DNA of 5,137 bases, taken from Candidatus Latescibacterota bacterium. Its GTDB lineage: Bacteria > Latescibacterota > 4484-107. The stretch's first letter is position 1, and each line of letters opens with the position of its first letter. This document shows positions 1 through 4,340 of the stretch, one piece after another. A program made the translations under genes and the position numbers. The notes under the pieces are model-generated. The model was not told the DNA's origin. It made no database searches and saw nothing but the letters and a program-made list of their open reading frames with translations. The stretch spans positions 1-5,137 of the forward strand of contig JAUWMS010000253.1 in assembly GCA_030613045.1 (NCBI GenBank). Direction: 5' to 3'.

Positions 1-618
1 CGGATATATTGTGTACCTCCCCGGTCCCCAGAGTTCCCACACGCGATACTTTTGCTTCCACCCTGAATCTGTACGTTCCACTAAAGTGACCTTCAGGAAG
101 TTGACCCCCATTCCCTCCCAGGAAAAGGTGGGCGTGAGCCCCTCGGATACCTGGACCTCTATGTGTTCAGGTTGGATATTATACCTGTCCGGCGGCATAA
201 ATCTTGTGCCCCCTATGGCATTCCGGTCATGGCAAGACACCGTTACTACATATTCCACCCCAAGCGTAAGCGTGGATTGGCGGTAGGTGGAATCGGTCAC
301 ATCCACCGCATCCTCCGGAACCTGACCATAGGTCACCGGCGAATAAATGTCGTCCCTGTCGGGCGTCTGGACGGCCCACACCGCGCATAGTTCATCATCC
401 CACCCTCCTACTTTATCCTCAGCGGGAACAACCGCCAAGTAATTGACGGGCCCACCCTCCCAAGAGATGGCTGGCGCGATTCCCGGCGATACGGAGACCC
501 CCTTGATCTCGTCGGCGCCAATCCCCCAGGAAATAATGTCACAGCCACACCATATCAAGACTACAAGAAGAAATACTATGGCGCAATATTTCAAGAAAGA
601 TTTCATCATTCCGTTCAT
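1..618 (-). CDS. Probable secreted lipoprotein with repeated beta-rich domain, 3' end outside window
   Basis: Reading leftward from an ATG at 618 the frame stays open for 206 codons to the window edge, so the protein is incomplete at its C-terminus. A GGGAGAG ribosome site lies a few bases upstream; Met4 and Met5 are alternative starts. The N-terminus has a Lys, a hydrophobic core (about residues 11-23) and then Cys-Gly-Cys at 24-26. Cys26 preceded by Gly is the likely lipidation site, although Trp at -3 departs from the usual lipobox, so an uncleaved anchor is also possible. The mature part contains an internal repeat: residues about 41-97 (VSVSPGIAPAISWEGG, later IYSPVTYG) match residues about 154-206 (VQVSEGLTPTFSWEGMG, later YTIYP). 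Between them lies TLTLGVEYVVTVSCHD. Alternating hydrophobic residues and SWEG turns suggest fibronectin-III or Ig-like beta sandwiches. I do not recognise a specific family. No functional link to the B12 genes is visible. Confidence 0.78.
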   Translation of the reverse strand, partial: MNGMMKSFLKYCAIVFLLVVLIWCGCDIISWGIGADEIKGVSVSPGIAPAISWEGGPVNYLAVVPAEDKVGGWDDELCAVWAVQTPDRDDIYSPVTYGQVPEDAVDVTDSTYRQSTLTLGVEYVVTVSCHDRNAIGGTRFMPPDRYNIQPEHIEVQVSEGLTPTFSWEGMGVNFLKVTLVERTDSGWKQKYRVWELWGPGRYTIYP

Positions 619-652
619 AATCTCTCCCGGATGCATGCGTTTGTTTTTCACC

Positions 653-714
653 AAAAATCGCCAAAATTGCCAGTGCCCCAATCTTTGAAATCTTTGAAAT
701 CTCGGCAATCTTTG
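653..714 (-). terminator. Terminator-like hairpin after cobO1, formed by repeat copy A
   Basis: On the minus strand, starting 6 bases after the cobO1 stop, CAAAGATTGCC (714-704) can pair with GGCAATTTTG (671-662) with one bulged G, across a loop of about 32 bases. The sequence then reads GGCGA followed by five Ts (657-653). The stem is AT-rich and the loop long, so terminator function is only suggested. It lies entirely in the AT-rich repeat that also follows cobO2. Confidence 0.33.
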
Positions 715-720
715 AAATGC
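660..720 (+). repeat. AT-rich TTTGAAATC repeat, copy A, abutting the cobO1 stop codon
   Basis: A 61-base element beginning GCCAAAATTGCC, then CCCCAAT, then tandem TTTGAAATC-type words, GGCAAT and CTTTGAAATGC. It aligns without gaps to 1443-1503 (offset 783) with about seven mismatches. Both copies end exactly at the base before a cobO stop codon. The right half recurs in inverted orientation at 1252-1283. Confidence 0.8.
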
Positions 721-1230
721 TTAAAACTCAATCCCCCGCTGTCCCTTAATCCCCTTCTGAAACGGATGCTTGACGGCCACCATTTCCGTCACCAGATCGG
801 CGGCCTCGATGAGTTTGGGATGCGCTCTGCGCCCGGTGAGCACCAGGTGCATCGCAGGGGGCTTCTCCCGGATCAGCGCCAGCACCTCCTCGACCGGCAG
901 GAAACCGTATCCGACCACGTAGTTGATCTCGTCGAGGATCACAACGTCGTATTCACCGGCCAGCACGATCTTCCTGCTTTCCTCCCACGCCTTGCGGGCG
1001 GCCTCAATATCCTGAGCAATATTTTCGCTTTCCCAGGTAAAGCCTCTGCCCAAAGGTCGTATCTCGAAAAGGGGAGCTAACTTCTCAGCGGCCTTCCGTT
1101 CGCCGGTCTTCCATTTGCCCTTGAGAAACTGGAGCATGATCACTTTCATTCCATGCCCCACAGCCCGCATCGCCAGGCCCAACGCGGCGGTGGTCTTTCC
1201 CTTCCCATCGCCCGTGTGCACGATGACCAT
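721..1230 (-). CDS. cobO: Corrinoid adenosyltransferase CobA/CobO type, paralogue 1
   Basis: ATP:cob(I)alamin/cob(I)yrinate adenosyltransferase, a cytoplasmic enzyme that transfers the 5'-deoxyadenosyl group of ATP to reduced corrinoid cobalt. The 169-residue product shows the family's modified P-loop TGDGKGKTT (residues 6-14), VQF/LQF-KG region (33-38), the GFTW motif (63-66) whose Phe and Trp correspond to the residues that displace the lower ligand in Salmonella CobA, VVILDE (96-101), LTGR (131-134), KHPF (154-157) and the characteristic C-terminal RGIEF. I chose the ATG at 1230: it directly follows a purine-rich GGGTGGGAGAGG, and the family normally starts only a few residues before the P-loop. 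The frame extends back to 1299, but that extension is translated repeat DNA. It lies downstream of a second cobO, about half identical in protein by eye. This copy keeps the more canonical active site and is probably the main enzyme. Confidence 0.93.
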   Translation of the reverse strand: MVIVHTGDGKGKTTAALGLAMRAVGHGMKVIMLQFLKGKWKTGERKAAEKLAPLFEIRPLGRGFTWESENIAQDIEAARKAWEESRKIVLAGEYDVVILDEINYVVGYGFLPVEEVLALIREKPPAMHLVLTGRRAHPKLIEAADLVTEMVAVKHPFQKGIKGQRGIEF

Positions 1231-1251
1231 CCTCTCCCACCCCCTTTCCCA

Positions 1252-1305
1252 ATTGCCTACGATTTCAAAGAGTTCAAAGATTGCCAAAATTGCCTGCACC
1301 CCAAT
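1252..1305. repeat. TTTGAAATC repeat, copy B, partly inverted, just upstream of cobO1
   Basis: The right part, GCCAAAATTGCC-TGCA-CCCCAAT (1283-1305), has the same plus-strand orientation as copies A and C. The left part (1252-1283), read on the minus strand, is CAATCTTTGAACTCTTTGAA followed by ATC and GGCAAT, matching the right half of copy A in inverted orientation. The element lies 22 bases before the chosen cobO1 start and generates the spurious N-terminal extension of that frame. Confidence 0.65.
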
Positions 1306-1399
1306 CGGGATGTTTCAAAATTCTCCTAACAATTCGCGTAGATTTTCCGGTTGGTTCGAAAAATTGTTTTCCCGAACCTCAGATACCACAAAGCTAAGT

Positions 1400-1421
1400 A
1401 TCGGGATTACAAAATCCCGAT
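1400..1421. other. Perfect 9-bp inverted repeat in the cobO2-cobO1 spacer
   Basis: ATCGGGATT, loop ACAA, AATCCCGAT forms a perfect 9-bp, 4-base-loop hairpin in the 273-base spacer between the two cobO genes (1231-1503). On the minus strand the T-run comes before it, not after it, so it does not look like a classical terminator. It could stabilise the 3' end of a cobO2 transcript or be a protein-binding site. The rest of the spacer holds repeat copies B and C and a weaker 6-bp inverted repeat (GGTTCG 1353-1358, CGAACC 1373-1378). I see no gene there. Confidence 0.55.
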
Positions 1422-1423
1422 GC

Positions 1424-1497
1424 AAAAAAAAATTCAAAAATTGCCCAAATTGCCAACACCCCAATTTTTGAAATCTTTGAAATTTTGGCAATCTTTG
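1424..1497 (-). terminator. Terminator-like hairpin after cobO2, formed by repeat copy C
   Basis: On the minus strand, six bases after the cobO2 stop, CAAAGATTGCC (1497-1487) can pair imperfectly with GGCAATTTGG (1454-1445). It is followed by a T5 run and then an uninterrupted T9 run (1432-1424). The T-rich tail is more terminator-like than that of copy A. If it works, cobO1 needs its own promoter or read-through. Confidence 0.38.
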
Positions 1498-1503
1498 AAA
1501 TGC
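1443..1503 (+). repeat. AT-rich TTTGAAATC repeat, copy C, abutting the cobO2 stop codon
   Basis: A 61-base gap-free match to copy A with about seven differences: GCCCAAATTGCC, CCCCAAT, TTTGAAATC words, GGCAAT, CTTTGAAATGC. It ends at the base next to the cobO2 stop. The matching continues only weakly into the coding DNA, where the genes differ far more than the flanks do. Confidence 0.8.
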
Positions 1504-2043
1504 TTAGAACTCGATCCCCCGCCGGGCCACGATCCCATTCCGGAAGGGGTGCTTCACCTCCCGCATCTCCGTGACCAGATCTGCCATCTCCATAACTTTT
1601 GGATCCGCGCCGCGCCCGGTCAGCACCAATTCCACATCTTTGGGCTTCATCTCGATCATGCGCACGATCTCATTCACCGGAATCAGGCCCAACGAAAGCG
1701 CACAGTTCACCTCGTCCAGAATGACCACGTCGTACTCACCGGACTCCATACACTCCCACGCGAACGCGAGCGCGTCCATCGCCGCCTCCGCGCTGTCCGA
1801 CGGACTCGACTCGCTCCGACTCCCCAAATGAACGAATCCCTTGCCCGCCGGCACAATCCGAAATTTGGGAACCAAAAGCGCCGCCGTTTCCAACTCGCCG
1901 GTCTTCCGCACGCCTTTGATAAACTGCACCATCAGCACCCGAAATCCGGCTCCCACCGCGCGTATGGCCAATCCGATGGAAGCCGTGGTCTTCCCCTTGC
2001 CGTCTCCCGTGTACACCTGAACCAGCCCGCGATTCAGTCCCAT
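1504..2043 (-). CDS. cobO: Corrinoid adenosyltransferase CobA/CobO type, paralogue 2 (diverged active site)
   Basis: A second 179-residue CobA/CobO homologue, predicted to adenylate corrinoid cobalt with ATP. Visible motifs: TGDGKGKTT P-loop (12-20), VQFIKG (39-44), VVILDE (106-111), LTGR (141-144), KHPF (164-167) and C-terminal RRGIEF. It differs from paralogue 1 where the lower-ligand-displacing motif lies: GFVH (69-72) replaces GFTW, keeping Phe but putting His in the Trp position. This is followed by a Ser-rich insertion (SRSESSPSDS, 75-84) that lengthens the protein by about seven residues. The ATG at 2043 has AAGGA two bases upstream and gives the usual short lead to the P-loop; the frame can be extended to a TTG at 2085, which I consider less likely. 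It follows cobS after a 171-base spacer containing repeat words, so co-transcription with cobS is plausible but not proven. It may act on other corrinoids or be partly degenerate. Confidence 0.92.
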   Translation of the reverse strand: MGLNRGLVQVYTGDGKGKTTASIGLAIRAVGAGFRVLMVQFIKGVRKTGELETAALLVPKFRIVPAGKGFVHLGSRSESSPSDSAEAAMDALAFAWECMESGEYDVVILDEVNCALSLGLIPVNEIVRMIEMKPKDVELVLTGRGADPKVMEMADLVTEMREVKHPFRNGIVARRGIEF

Positions 2044-2080
2044 GATCCTTAGCGTTTCCCTCCCGGATCCCTTTTCGCAC

Positions 2081-2125
2081 CGCAAAGCTTGCCCTGAGCC
2101 TCAGAGGGACGCAAAAGAACAGAGG
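2081..2125. repeat. Degenerate CTTTGCG-type repeat words in the cobS-cobO2 spacer
   Basis: On the minus strand this reads CTCTGTTCTTTTGCGTCCC, then CTCTGAGGCTCAGGG, then CTTTGCGGTGCG, i.e. spaced CTTTGCG/CTCTG words. A related CTTTGCGTTCTCTCAGG occurs on the minus strand at about 3040-3057, upstream of cobS. The match is loose and reported with low confidence. The spacer also holds a 6-bp hairpin GCGATC-ACAAG-GATCGC (2126-2142). Confidence 0.3.
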
Positions 2126-2146
2126 GCGATCACAAGGATCGCACCC

Positions 2147-2174
2147 TACGCTTCACGCATCACGTTTCACGGGA
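2147..2174 (+). repeat. Four-unit degenerate heptamer repeat (CACGYTT)
   Basis: Four contiguous 7-base units: TACGCTT, CACGCAT, CACGTTT, CACGGGA. The period is exact and the changes are confined mostly to the last three bases. It lies in the 171-base spacer between the cobS stop (2215) and the cobO2 start (2043). I see no gene or clear promoter in that spacer. Confidence 0.6.
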
Positions 2175-2214
2175 TCCTAAATATATGGAAAAGGCTGCCA
2201 AAACACCAGAAAAA

Positions 2215-2952
2215 TCAACCGGCAATCAGTACGAAAAACAGGCCCGTCAGTTCCCCCACCTCGATCCCCGCTCCCAACGTATCCCCGGTCGCTCCTCCAA
2301 TCCTGCTCCGAACGTACGCCGCAAAAAGAAGCGCGACAATCCCCCCATAGAGCACGAACAACAGCCCGGTTATCCGCATCAGTCCGAAGACCGCGCTTAG
2401 TGTGAACACGGTGGCGAGGATGGCCTCCCGTGCACCTGCGTGCTCGATGAATGCGCCGCCTAAGCCTCCTTCGGGCCGCGCATAAGGCAAAAGCGTTGCC
2501 TGAAGCACAATCCCCCATCGGGCGACCATCGGGATCAGCACCAGCGCCAACCCCTTCGATCCCGCATTCAGATCGGCGAGCAGTTCCACCTTGCCCAGCA
2601 GGATCAGGATCAGGGCGACCGCGCCCATCACGCCGATGCGGCTGTCCTTCATAATCGCCAACATCCCCGTGCGATCCCGCCAACTGAGGAAGGCGTCCGC
2701 GGTATCCGCTAATCCGTCCAAGTGCATGCCGCCTGTCAATAGAACCCATCCTACGACGCACAGAAATGCCGAGATGCGCTCCGACATCACATGAATCAGC
2801 CCATAGTGCAGCCCGCACAAAAGTCCCCCAATCGTCAGACCCACGAGGGGGAAATAGGCCATACAGCGCCCCATATCCTCGGCTTCGGCGCGAAGGTTCC
2901 ACGGGATGGGAATGGCCGTCATAAACTGGAAAGAAAGTAGAAGTCGTTTCAT
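2215..2952 (-). CDS. cobS: Adenosylcobinamide-GDP ribazoletransferase (cobalamin synthase)
   Basis: Integral membrane enzyme that condenses adenosylcobinamide-GDP with alpha-ribazole or its phosphate, completing the nucleotide loop of adenosylcobalamin. The 245-residue product is full length for the family. Signatures in order: MKRLLLSFQFMTAIPIP start, GGMHLDGLADTADAF (74-88) with the acidic metal-binding motif, MKDSRIGVMG (101-110), and GGATGDTLGAGIEVGE (219-234). Several hydrophobic segments (about 33-49, 62-73, 109-121, 136-150, 178-213, 236-244) fit a polytopic protein. I chose the ATG at 2952 because the family begins MKRLL-FQFLT. The upstream GTG at 2976 would add eight residues encoded by a tandem word repeat, and its GGAGG is too distant. 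AGGGG lies 10 bases before the ATG. It is the first gene of the leftward cobS-cobO2-cobO1 group and is divergent from the DUF433 gene. I do not see a cobalamin riboswitch upstream. Confidence 0.96.
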   Translation of the reverse strand: MKRLLLSFQFMTAIPIPWNLRAEAEDMGRCMAYFPLVGLTIGGLLCGLHYGLIHVMSERISAFLCVVGWVLLTGGMHLDGLADTADAFLSWRDRTGMLAIMKDSRIGVMGAVALILILLGKVELLADLNAGSKGLALVLIPMVARWGIVLQATLLPYARPEGGLGGAFIEHAGAREAILATVFTLSAVFGLMRITGLLFVLYGGIVALLFAAYVRSRIGGATGDTLGAGIEVGELTGLFFVLIAG

Positions 2953-2980
2953 ATCACTGATGCCCCTGATGTTCACTGAT
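2953..2980 (-). repeat. ATCAGTG tandem words directly before the cobS start
   Basis: On the minus strand this reads ATCAGTGAAC, ATCAGGGGC, ATCAGTGAT and then the cobS ATG. It is three imperfect copies of an ATCAGTG word at 9-10 base spacing. It forms the immediate 5' leader of cobS and supplies its weak AGGGG ribosome site. Confidence 0.5.
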
Positions 2981-3079
2981 AAAGACGGAACAACCTCCGA
3001 AAATTAGTGGGTGGAAGGTTATCGCTTATCCTTGGGTCTCCTGAGAGAACGCAAAGAATGCGGAAGAAGGCGATTTTTG

Positions 3080-3108
3080 TTGACTCCAACGCGCTTATTT
3101 GCTATATT
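3080..3108 (+). promoter_or_regulatory. Sigma70-type promoter for the DUF433 gene
   Basis: A TTGACT -35 box (3080-3085) and a TATATT -10 box (3103-3108) are separated by exactly 17 bases, each box matching five of six consensus positions. Transcription would start near 3115, giving a leader of about 67 bases that begins with the palindrome at 3120-3148. It is the clearest promoter in the window. Confidence 0.75.
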
Positions 3109-3119
3109 TATTTCATTAG

Positions 3120-3148
3120 ACTTCCGAAATCTGGCAGACTTCGGAAGT
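3120..3148 (+). promoter_or_regulatory. 9-bp palindrome at the 5' end of the DUF433 leader, possible operator
   Basis: ACTTCCGAA (3120-3128) and TTCGGAAGT (3140-3148) are perfect inverted repeats around an 11-base loop, followed by TTT. The arms are also near direct repeats (AGACTTCCGAA, AGACTTCGGAA). Its place just downstream of the predicted start suits a repressor operator, for example autoregulation by the encoded protein. A weak attenuator hairpin is the alternative. Confidence 0.5.
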
Positions 3149-3166
3149 TTTCCACTCCCAATAGAG

Positions 3167-3174
3167 AAAGGAGG
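3167..3174 (+). promoter_or_regulatory. Strong ribosome binding site fixing the DUF433 start
   Basis: AAAGGAGG lies seven bases before the ATG at 3182. It decides that start over the longer open frame, which extends upstream through the promoter to 3011. Confidence 0.85.
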
Positions 3175-3181
3175 AATCCCC

Positions 3182-3499
3182 ATGGCTCTTCCGGCAGAGC
3201 AGATCGAGCATACCTATATCACCCGAAAAAAAGGCGTCTGTGGGGGAAGCGCTGTCATCGAGGGGACAAGAATCTCTATCCATTGCATCATAGGGTATTG
3301 GCAGAAGGTCGGCTATACGCCTGAAGAGATCGTCCGTCAACTCCCTCATCTGACGCTTGCTCAGGTATACGACGCGATTTCGTATTACTACGATCACAAG
3401 AAAGAAATTGATGAGGAAGTTCGGCTTAACAGCGATGAGGAATACTGGAAACACCGCATCAAAGACCTGAAAACCGAACTCGTGAAACGGGAAACGTAA
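3182..3499 (+). CDS. DUF433 family protein, antitoxin-like, orphan
   Basis: A 105-residue protein with the DUF433 signature: GVCGGSAVIEGTRISIHCII (18-37), GYTPEEIVRQLPHLTLAQVY (44-63) and DAISYYYDHKKEID (64-77), followed by a charged helical tail (78-105). DUF433 proteins have a small winged-helix-like DNA-binding fold and are commonly the antitoxin next to a DUF5615 PIN-like toxin. That is family knowledge. Here no such partner follows: only 68 bases separate its stop from the convergent DUF6951 stop at 3568. It is therefore an orphan, either a solitary regulator or the remains of a toxin-antitoxin pair. It has its own promoter, a possible operator and a strong ribosome site, and it is divergent from cobS, so it could also affect that gene. 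The tail after residue 78 is longer than the core needs and might hold a partner-binding segment. Confidence 0.88.
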   Translation: MALPAEQIEHTYITRKKGVCGGSAVIEGTRISIHCIIGYWQKVGYTPEEIVRQLPHLTLAQVYDAISYYYDHKKEIDEEVRLNSDEEYWKHRIKDLKTELVKRET

Positions 3500-3567
3500 A
3501 CTCCGGAATTACGAATTTATCCCCACAGCCCGCCACATACAACCCACACCACAGAAAACAACAAAAG

Positions 3568-3882
3568 TTATTCCTTCGAGATCTCAATAGAGACGTCAGC
3601 AGGCAAAGCCAGCCCCGCTTCTACCTCAATAACTTTGAGAATCCCAACCGGAACGGGACAAGAAGGATGGGGACAATGTTTTATGGCCAATTGCAACGTG
3701 AGAGGGCCTTCCTCTCTATGCGTGATCTCCCGAAAAGGATCTACCTTGCGCAACTCCTCGGCCAAATGCTGGATTTCCTCACAATCGCTCTCAATCGAAA
3801 GGTCGCAATGAGAGCCATTCATACGAGCCTCTACCTCGGTTGTGAATCCACATATTCCCGAAAAAATCTTTGCTTTGGACAT
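3568..3882 (-). CDS. DUF6951-type conserved Cys-rich protein of unknown function
   Basis: A 104-residue soluble protein beginning MSKAKIFSGICGFTTEVEA and ending GLALPADVSIEISKE. Conserved-looking segments are GICGFTT (9-15), IESDCEEIQHLAEEL (30-44), VDPFREI (47-53) and the Cys/His cluster KHCPHPSCPVPVGILKVIE (68-86). Cys11, Cys34, Cys70 and Cys75 with His69/His72 could bind a metal or iron-sulphur centre; that is inference. I recognise the pattern as the family labelled DUF6951, whose role I do not know. The ATG at 3882 is supported by CAGGAAG eight bases upstream; the frame extends upstream to 4041 through repeat DNA, which I reject. It lies between cobT and cobS on the same strand, suggesting, but not showing, a corrinoid link. 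Its upstream leader has no convincing promoter. Confidence 0.85.
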   Translation of the reverse strand: MSKAKIFSGICGFTTEVEARMNGSHCDLSIESDCEEIQHLAEELRKVDPFREITHREEGPLTLQLAIKHCPHPSCPVPVGILKVIEVEAGLALPADVSIEISKE

Positions 3883-3931
3883 AGTTGTCTTCCTGTCTAT
3901 GCTTGGGTGAATGGCACAGCAAAGCCGTATC

Positions 3932-4010
3932 TGTTGTCTATTGTTCGTTGTCCGGAACATCTTACGACGGACGATACCGCACGGGCCACGGACAACGAAC
4001 AACGGACAGG
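3932..4010. repeat. GTCCGTTGT-word repeat cluster with a perfect 14-bp inverted repeat
   Basis: TTGTTCGTTGTCCG (3941-3954) and CGGACAACGAACAA (3989-4002) are perfect inverted repeats across a 34-base loop. The loop holds another inverted word, TTACGACGGACGA (3962-3974). The words are degenerate GTCCGTTGT/GTTCGTTGT tandem units in both orientations and recur at 4341-4374. It lies between the DUF6951 start and the cbiA-like remnant, and overlaps the end of the remnant's frame. No T-run follows on the minus strand, so it is not a typical terminator. Confidence 0.7.
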
Positions 4011-4294
4011 TGCATCCGAAATGCTCCCTTCTTGAATCCACAGAAGCCGTTCAAAAATTTTTTAAGAGCTGCCTTAGCAACCAGATTTTCCGCCAAGCTC
4101 AAGTCCGACGCAAAATGCGGGTGCGCATAAGACGCCAGCACATTTCCCCCCATGATTCCATCCCCTTTTCCCGCCCGCCCGCGACGTTTGACCGCTTCGT
4201 ACGCGTAGGTGACTTCCCCGATTTCCTCAACGGTGGACCAGTGAACTGGGTTGTTAGCCAGCTCTATCGGGATTTTCAGAAGAAGCGGGGAAAT
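3962..4294 (-). pseudogene. cbiA: C-terminal remnant of cobyrinate a,c-diamide synthase (CbiA/CobB family)
   Basis: This minus-strand frame is open from just after a TAA at 4297-4295 to a stop at 3962. Its middle reads HWSTVEEIGEVTYAYEAV (from about 4243) and, after an intervening RGRAGKGDGI stretch, GNVLASYAHPHFASDLSLAE (about 4147-4088), then NLVAKA. The pattern matches the C-terminal glutamine-amidotransferase end of CbiA/CobB proteins, where GHEFH-S is followed by a Tyr-rich strand and NVLASY-H-HFAS. CbiA amidates the a and c side chains of cobyrinate, an earlier step of the pathway served by the neighbouring genes. The P-loop and the rest of the amidotransferase domain are absent; upstream are only repeat DNA and the cobT terminator. 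There is no ribosome site that would make a sensible start, and the frame's last ~25 codons run into repeat DNA. I infer a truncated relic. The residues before HWS (LLLKIPIELANNPV) do not fit the family, so the break probably lies near 4245-4270. Confidence 0.6.
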
Positions 4295-4340
4295 TTATTC
4301 CCACGCGCGGTAGTGCTTAACTTTACAGAAATGGTTGCTT

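Noticed and set aside
1231..1299. N-terminal extension of cobO1 by 23 residues starting at 1299
   Set aside because: The extra residues are translated from repeat copy B. The family starts just before the P-loop, and the ATG at 1230 has a purine-rich ribosome site.
660..1503. CRISPR-like array from the TTTGAAATC copies
   Set aside because: Copies are degenerate, differ in orientation, and are spaced by whole genes rather than regular spacers.
1351..2052. 233-residue plus-strand open frame
   Set aside because: It is antisense to the second cobO, rich in His, Arg and Pro, typical of a shadow frame, and it starts in repeat DNA.
2044..2085. TTG start at 2085 for the second cobO
   Set aside because: It would add 14 residues unlike the family N-terminus. 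The ATG at 2043 has AAGGA directly upstream.
2953..2976. GTG start at 2976 for cobS
   Set aside because: It adds eight residues encoded by the ATCAGTG repeat, its GGAGG is about 17 bases away, and cobS proteins typically begin at the MKRLL position.
2953..3181. Cobalamin riboswitch upstream of cobS
   Set aside because: I looked for the conserved B12-box and core segments on the minus strand and saw none. A covariance-model search would settle it.
3500..3567. DUF5615-type toxin gene after the DUF433 gene
   Set aside because: Only 68 bases lie before the convergent DUF6951 stop codon, with no coding potential.
3932..4010. Terminal inverted repeats of an insertion sequence
   Set aside because: There is no transposase frame, the arms are only 34 bases apart, and the words belong to a degenerate tandem family.
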